A stretch of DNA of 64,000 nt from Aphrophora alni (lineage: Eukaryota; Arthropoda; Insecta; Hemiptera; Aphrophoridae), in assembly GCA_963513935.1 (NCBI GenBank), contig OY740774.1, positions 93,984,861 through 94,048,860 on the forward strand, written 5' to 3'. The notes under the pieces were generated by a model. It worked only from the letters and a program-made list of their open reading frames with translations. It was not told the DNA's origin and did no database searches. This document shows, piece after piece, positions 56,401-64,000 of this stretch (its first letter is position 1; every line of letters begins with the position of its first letter). The position numbers were made by a program, and so were the translations under genes.

Positions 56401-59400
56401 CAAAGTGTTTTTTTTTCAGTGTTTACTCTCCCTTCAATTCCGCATCTTTTGATACCAATATCATTGGTATTGTTAAATGTTGAAATTTTGACAAAAAAAT
56501 AGATAAAAATGAAAAAATAATAAAAATTTTGAAATTTCAATAGTATTCCTCGACTCCAAATTAAATTCTGCTTCTATTAAGCTAAAAAAACAATCAAAAA
56601 TCAAAAACTCACTTTTTCGCCTAAAAAAACTGCAAGGGGGGTACCTTGCCATTTTGCAAAGTTTGAAAATTGGCTGTTTTGTCGAGTTAATTACTCAGAA
56701 ACTATAAGAGATATTTTCGTTTTGAAAAAACCACAGTAAAATTTGAATCTTTTTCTTTCATCATGTATAAGTTCATATCATTACGATGTATAGTTATGGA
56801 GCTACAGGCGATTTAAAAAGGTATTGCAAGTGGCGAAACGTGAAATGTTAAAATCTGGTATTTTTATTGACATATAAATTGCAATAACTCTTAAACCATT
56901 TGAGATATCAAAGTGATTTTTTCAGGGTTTACTCTCCTTTCAATTCTGCATCTTTTGGTACCCATATCATTGGGTTAAAAAATTTCTTATCTTTTTTGAA
57001 AAAACTTTAAACTGCATTTACTCGTAAACCCTTTGAGATTTCAAAGTGTTTTTTTTCAGTGTTTACTCTCCCTTCAATTCCGCATCTTTTGATACCAATA
57101 TCATTGGTATTGTTAAATGTTGAAATTTTGACAAAAAAATAGATAAAAATGAAAAAATAATAAAAATTTTGAAATTTCAATAGTATTCCTCGACTCCAAA
57201 TTAAATTCTGCTTCTATTAAGCTAAAAAAACAATCAAAAATCAAAAACTCACTTTTTCGCCTAAAAAAACTGCAAGGGGGGTACCTTGCCATTTTGCAAA
57301 GTTTGAAAATTGGCTGATTTCTCGAGTTAATTACTCAGAAACTATAAGAGATATTTTCGTTTTGAAAAAACCACAGTAAAATTTGAATCTTTTTCTTTCA
57401 TCATGTATAAGTTCATATCATTACGATGTATAGTTATGGAGCTACAGGCGATTAAAAAAGGTATTGCAAGTGGCGAAACGAGAAATGTTAAAATCTGGTA
57501 TTTTTATTGACATATAAATTGCAATAACTCTTAAACCATTTGAGATATCAAAGTGATTTTTTCAGGGTTTACTCTCCTTTCAATTCTGCATCTTTTGGTA
57601 CCCATATCATTGGGTTAAAAAATTTCTTATCTTTTTTGAAAAAACTTTAAACTGCATTTACTCGTAAACCCTTTGAGATTTCAAAGTGTTTTTTTTCAGT
57701 GTTTACTCTCCCTTCAATTCCGCATCTTTTGATACCAATATCATTGGTATTGTTAAATGTTGAAATTTTGACAAAAAAATAGATAAAAATGAAAAAATAA
57801 TAAAAATTTTGAAATTTCAATAGTATTCCTCGACTCCAAATTAAATTCTGCTTCTATTAAGCTAAAGAAACAATCAAAAATCAAAAACTCACTTTTTCGC
57901 CTAAAAAAACTGCAAGGGGGGTACCTTGCCATTTTGCAAAGTTTGAAAATTGGCTGTTTTCTCGAGTTAATTACTCAGAAACTATAAGAGATATTTTCGT
58001 TTTGAAAAAACCACAGTAAAATTTGAATCTTTTTCTTTCATCATGTATAAGTTCATATCATTACGATGTATAGTTATGGAGCTACAGGCGATTTAAAAAG
58101 GTATTGCAAGTGGCGAAACGAGAAATGTTAAAATCTGGTATTTTTATTGACATATAAATTGCAATAACTCTTAAACCATTTGAGATATCAAAGTGATTTT
58201 TTCAGGGTTTACTCTCCTTTCAATTCTGCATCTTTTGGTACCCATATCATTGGGTTAAAAAATTTCTTATCTTTTTTGAAAAAACTTTAAACTGCATTTA
58301 CTCGTAAACCCTTTGAGATTTCAAAGTGTTTTTTTTTCAGTGTTTACTCTCCCTTCAATTCCGCATCTTTTGATACCAATATCATTGGTATTGTTAAATG
58401 TTGAAATTTTGACAAAAAAATAGATAAAAATGAAAAAATAATAAAAATTTTGAAATTTCAATAGTATTCCTCGACTCCAAATTAAATTCTGCTTCTATTA
58501 AGCTAAAAAAACAATCAAAAATCAAAAACTCACTTTTTCGCCTAAAAAAACTGCAAGGGGGGTACCTTGCCATTTTGCAAAGTTTGAAAATTGGCTGTTT
58601 TGTCGAGTTAATTACTCAGAAACTATAAGAGATATTTTCGTTTTGAAAAAATCACAGTAAAATTTGAATCTTTTTCTTTCATCATGTATAAGTTCATATC
58701 ATTACGATGTATAGTTATGGAGCTACAGGCGATTTAAAAAGGTATTGCAAGTGGCGAAACGTGAAATGTTAAAATCTGGTATTTTTATTGACATATAAAT
58801 TGCAATAACTCTTAAACCATTTGAGATATCAAAGTGATTTTTTCAGGGTTTACTCTCCTTTCAATTCTGCATCTTTTGGTACCCATATCATTGGGTTAAA
58901 AAATTTCTTATCTTTTTTGAAAAAACTTTAAACTGCATTTACTCGTAAACCCTTTGAGATTTCAAAGTGTTTTTTTTTCAGTGTTTACTCTCCCTTCAAT
59001 TCCGCATCTTTTGATACCAATATCATTGGTATTGTTAAATGTTTAATTTTGACAAAAAAATAGATAAAAATGAAAAAATAATAAAAATTTTGAAATTTCA
59101 ATAGTATTCCTCGATTCCAAATTAAATTCTGCTTCTATTAAGCTAAAAAAACAATCAAAAATCAAAAACTCACTTTTTCGCCTAAAAAAACTGCAAGGGG
59201 GGTACCTTGCCATTTTGCAAAGTTTGAAAATTGGCTGTTTTCTCGAGTTAATTACTCAGAAACTATAAGAGATATTTTCGTTTTGAAAAAACCACAGTAA
59301 AATTTGAATCTTTTTCTTTCATCATGTATAAGTTCATATCATTACGATGTATAGTTATGGAGCTACAGGCGATTTAAAAAGGTATTGCAAGTGGCGAAAC

Positions 59401-62400
59401 GTGAAATGTTAAAATCTGGTATTTTTATTGACATATAAATTGCAATAACTCTTAAACCATTTGAGATATCAAAGTGATTTTTTCAGGGTTTACTCTCCTT
59501 TCAATTCTGCATCTCTTGGTACCCATATCATTGGGTTAAAAAAATTCTTATCTTTTTTGAAAAAACTTTAAACTGCATTTACTCGTAAACCCTTTGAGAT
59601 TTCAAAGTGTTTTTTTTTCAGTGTTTACTCTCCCTTCAATTCCGCATCTTTTGATACCAATATCATTGGTATTGTTAAATGTTGAAATTTTGACAAAAAA
59701 ATAGATAAAAATGAAAAAATAATAAAAATTTTGAAATTTCAATAGTATTCCTCGACTCCAAATTAAATTCTGCTTCTATTAAGCTAAAAAAACAATCAAA
59801 AATCAAAAACTCACTTTTTCGCCTAAAAAAACTGCAAGGGGGGTACCTTGCCATTTTGCAAAGTTTGAAAATTGGCTGTTTTGTCGAGTTAATTACTCAG
59901 AAACTATAAGAGATATTTTCGTTTTGAAAAAATCACAGTAAAATTTGAATCTTTTTCTTTCATCATGTATAAGTTCATATCATTACGATGTATAGTTATG
60001 GAGCTACAGGCGATTTAAAAAGGTATTGCAAGTGGCGAAACGTGAAATGTTAAAATCTGGTATTTTTATTGACATATAAATTGCAATAACTCTTAAACCA
60101 TTTGAGATATCAAAGTGATTTTTTCAGGGTTTACTCTCCTTTCAATTCTGCATCTTTTGGTACCCATATCATTGGGTTAAAAAATTTCTTATCTTTTTTG
60201 AAAAAACTTTAAACTGCATTTACTCGTAAACCCTTTGAGATTTCAAAGTGTTTTTTTTTCAGTGTTTACTCTCCCTTCAATTCCGCATCTTTTGATACCA
60301 ATATCATTGGTATTGTTAAATGTTTAATTTTGACAAAAAAATAGATAAAAATGAAAAAATAATAAAAATTTTGAAATTTCAATAGTATTCCTCGATTCCA
60401 AATTAAATTCTGCTTCTATTAAGCTAAAAAAACAATCAAAAATCAAAAACTCACTTTTTCGCCTAAAAAAACTGCAAGGGGGGTACCTTGCCATTTTGCA
60501 AAGTTTGAAAATTGGCTGTTTTCTCGAGTTAATTACTCAGAAACTATAAGAGATATTTTCGTTTTGAAAAAACCACAGTAAAATTTGAATCTTTTTCTTT
60601 CATCATGTATAAGTTCATATCATTACGATGTATAGTTATGGAGCTACAGGCGATTTAAAAAGGTATTGCAAGTGGCGAAACGTGAAATGTTAAAATCTGG
60701 TATTTTTATTGACATATAAATTGCAATAACTCTTAAACCATTTGAGATATCAAAGTGATTTTTTCAGGGTTTACTCTCCTTTCAATTCTGCATCTCTTGG
60801 TACCCATATCATTGGGTTAAAAAAATTCTTATCTTTTTTGAAAAAACTTTAAACTGCATTTACTCGTAAACCCTTTGAGATTTCAAAGTGTTTTTTTTTC
60901 AGTGTTTACTCTCCCTTCAATTCCGCATCTTTTGATACCAATATCATTGGTATTGTTAAATGTTGAAATTTTGACAAAAAAATAGATAAAAATGAAAAAA
61001 TAATAAAAATTTTGAAATTTCAATAGTATTCCTCGACTCCAAATTAAATTCTGCTTCTATTAAGCTAAAAAAACAATCAAAAATCAAAAACTCACTTTTT
61101 CGCCTAAAAAAACTGCAAGGGGGGTACCTTGCCATTTTGCAAAGTTTGAAAATTGGCTGTTTTGTCGAGTTAATTACTCAGAAACTATAAGAGATATTTT
61201 CGTTTTGAAAAAATCACAGTAAAATTTGAATCTTTTTCTTTCATCATGTATAAGTTCATATCATTACGATGTATAGTTATGGAGCTACAGGCGATTTAAA
61301 AAGGTATTGCAAGTGGCGAAACGTGAAATGTTAAAATCTGGTATTTTTATTGACATATAAATTGCAATAACTCTTCAACCATTTGAGATATCAAAGTGAT
61401 TTTTTCAGGGTTTACTCTCCTTTCAATTCTGCATCTTTTGGTACCCATATCATTGGGTTAAAAAATTTCTTATCTTTTTTGAAAAAACTTTAAACTGCAT
61501 TTACTCGTAAACCCTTTGAGATTTCAAAGTGTTTTTTTTTCAGTGTTTACTCTCCCTTCAATTCCGCATCTTTTGATACCAATATCATTGGTATTGTTAA
61601 ATGTTGAAATTTTGACAAAAAAATAGATAAAAATGAAAAAATAATAAAAATTTTGAAATTTCAATAGTATTCCTCGATTCCAAATTAAATTCTGCTTCTA
61701 TTAAGCTAAAAAAACAATCAAAAATCAAAAACTCACTTTTTCGCCTAAAAAAACTGCAAGGGGGGTACCTTGCCATTTTGCAAAGTTTGAAAATTGGCTG
61801 TTTTCTCGAGTTAATTACTCAGAAACTATAAGAGATATTTTCGTTTTGAAAAAACCACAGTAAAATTTGAATCTTTTTCTTTCATCATGTATAAGTTCAT
61901 ATCATTACGATGTATAGTTATGGAGCTACAGGCGATTTAAAAAGGTATTGCAAGTGGCGAAACGTGAAATGTTAAAATCTGGTATTTTTATTGACATATA
62001 AATTGCAATAACTCTTAAACCATTTGAGATATCAAAGTGATTTTTACAGGGTTTACTCTCCTTTCAATGCTGCATCTTTTGGTACCCATATCATGGGTTA
62101 AAAAATTTCTTATCTCTTTTGAAAAAACTTTAAACTGCATTTACTCGTAAACCCTTTGAGATTTCAAAGTGTTTTTTTTTCAGTGTTTACTCTCCCTTCA
62201 ATTCCGCATCTTTTGATACCAATATCATTGGTATTGTTAAATGTTGAAATTTTGACAAAAAAATAGATAAAAATGAAAAAATAATAAAAATTTTGAAATT
62301 TCAATAGTATTCCTCGATTCCAAATTAAATTCTGCTTCTATTAAGCTAAAAAAACAATCAAAAATCAAAAACTCACTTTTTCGCCTAAAAAAACTGCAAG

Positions 62401-64000
62401 GGGGGTACCTTGCCATTTTGCAAAGTTTGAAAATTGGCTGTTTTCTCGAGTTAATTACTCAGAAACTATAAGAGATATTTTCGTTTTGAAAAAACCACAG
62501 TAAAATTTGAATCTTTTTCTTTCATCATGTATAAGTTCATATCATTACGATGTATAGTTATGGAGCTACAGGCGATTTAAAAAGGTATTGCAAGTGGCGA
62601 AACGTGAAATGTTAAAATCTGGTATTTTTATTGACATATAAATTGCAATAACTCTTAAACCATTTGAGATATCAAAGTGATTTTTACAGGGTTTACTCTC
62701 CTTTCAATGCTGCATCTTTTGGTACCCATATCATGGGTTAAAAAATTTCTTATCTCTTTTGAAAAAACTTTAAACTGCATTTACTCGTAAACCCTTTGAG
62801 ATTTCAAAGTGTTTTTTTTTCAGTGTTTACTCTCCCTTCAATTCCGCATCTTTTAATACCAATATCATTGGTATTGTTAAATGTTGAAATTTTGACAAAA
62901 AAATAGATAAAAATGAAAAAATAATAAAAATTTTGAAATTTCAATAGTATTCCTCGACTCCAAATTAAATTCTGCTTCTATTAAGCTAAAAAAACAATCA
63001 AAAATCAAAAACTCACTTTTTCGCCTAAAAAAACTGCAAGGGGGGTACCTTGCCATTTTGCAAAGTTTGAAAATTGGCTGTTTTGTCGAGTTAATTACTC
63101 AGAAACTATAAGAGATATTTTCGTTTTGAAAAAATCACAGTAAAATTTGAATCTTTTTCTTTCATCATGTATAAGTTCATATCATTACGATGTATAGTTA
63201 TGGAGCTACAGGCGATTTAAAAAGGTATTGCAAGTGGCGAAACGTGAAATGTTAAAATCTGGTATTTTTATTGACATATAAATTGCAATAACTCTTCAAC
63301 CATTTGAGATATCAAAGTGATTTTTTCAGGGTTTACTCTCCTTTCAATTCTGCATCTTTTGGTACCCATATCATTGGGTTAAAAAATTTCTTATCTTTTT
63401 TGAAAAAACTTTAAACTGCATTTACTCGTAAACCCTTTGAGATTTCAAAGTGTTTTTTTTTTCAGTGTTTACTCTCCCTTCAATTCCGCATCTTTTGATA
63501 CCAATATCATTGGTATTGTTAAATGTTGAAATTTTGACAAAAAAATAGATAAAAATGAAAAAATAATAAAAATTTTGAAATTTCAATAGTATTCCTCGAT
63601 TCCAAATTAAATTCTGCTTCTATTAAGCTAAAAAAACAATCAAAAATCAAAAACTCACTTTTTCGCCTAAAAAAACTGCAAGGGGGACCTTGCCATTTTG
63701 CAAAGTTTGAAAATTGGCTGTTTTCTCGAGTTAATTACTCAGAAACTATAAGAGATATTTTCGTTTTGAAAAAATCACAGTAAAATTTGAATCTTTTTCT
63801 TTCATCATGTATAAGTTCATATCATTACGATGTATAGTTATGGAGCTACAGGCGATTTAAAAAGGTATTGCAAGTGGCGAAACGTGAAATGTTAAAATCT
63901 GGTATTTTTATTGACATATAAATTGCAATAACTCTTCAACCATTTGAGATATCAAAGTGATTTTTTCAGGATTTACTCTCCTTTCAATTCTGCATCTTTT
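47442..64000. repeat. Tandem satellite array, about 640-bp unit, about 26 copies, runs off the window
   Basis: The landmark CAGTGTTTACTCTCCC recurs at 47449, 48089, 48729, 49370, 50011, 50652, 51292, 51933, 52574, 53215, 53856, 54495, 55134, 55776, 56417, 57057, 57697 and onward to 62821 and 63463, spaced 639-642 bp. Copies differ by only a few per cent by eye, mostly at recurring diagnostic sites and T-run lengths. Each unit also holds a diverged second landmark, CAGGGTTTACTCTCC, 506 bp after the first, so about 134 bp are internally duplicated. Open frames of 60-64 codons on the minus strand are repeated in some units but carry no protein signature. Confidence 0.97.

Noticed and set aside
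47442..64000. CENP-B box in the satellite unit
   Set aside because: I looked for TTCG-N4-A-N2-CGGG. The TTCG occurrences (TTTTCGTTTTGAAA, TTTCGCCTAAA) are not followed by CGGG, so there is no support for a CENP-B box.
47442..64000. CRISPR-like array
   Set aside because: Direct repeats are contiguous 640-bp units without short repeats and unique spacers, in a eukaryotic sequence.

Overview
The window looks like AT-rich insect nuclear DNA (hemipteran-like would fit, but the species cannot be fixed from sequence alone). Introns carry canonical GT/AG junctions, transposons make up much of the DNA, and the transposon families are typical of arthropods (Ty3/Gypsy, piggyBac, IS630/Tc1/mariner, pogo/Tigger). 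There are no bacterial-style operons, no CRISPR arrays, and I saw no tRNA or rRNA genes.

Host gene, about 690-31702, + strand. Five exons (690-800, 889-970, 17780-17859, 28817-28958, 31497-31702) join with perfectly compatible phases (0, 1, 0, 1) and end at a TAG. They encode the Ser/Thr-rich to Gln-rich C-terminal part of a protein whose N-terminus lies upstream of the window. Two introns are very large (16.8 kb and 11.0 kb), and the mobile elements in them account for most of their length.

Intron 2 (971-17779) holds a young Ty3/Gypsy retrotransposon in sense orientation (3462-12974; gag, pol, two almost identical LTRs, the 5' LTR apparently truncated). It also holds an intact-looking DD(~83)E IS630/Tc1/mariner-superfamily transposon (13788-16531, Sailor-like) and a 110-bp near-perfect palindrome (17497-17606).

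Intron 3 (17860-28816) holds a three-level nest. A dead DUF4817-type mariner/Tc1-like element (18157-27043) was hit by a Mag-like Ty3/Gypsy element (18679-26488, target duplication TACGC). That element was in turn hit within its integrase by an apparently intact piggyBac transposon (20188-23096, TTAA duplication). A 420-bp foldback element (27439-27857) follows. Intron 4 holds a 0.6-kb MITE with a second palindrome inside it.

Downstream of the gene (31703-47440) I find no convincing host coding sequence. The region is AT-rich and contains remnants of pogo/Tigger elements, a scattered repeat family, a 95-bp minisatellite (39755-40511) and a DUF4817-type transposase fossil. From about 47442 to the window end runs a tandem array of an approximately 640-bp satellite (about 26 copies). 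It has an internal duplication and signs of higher-order (2-mer and 4-mer) homogenisation.
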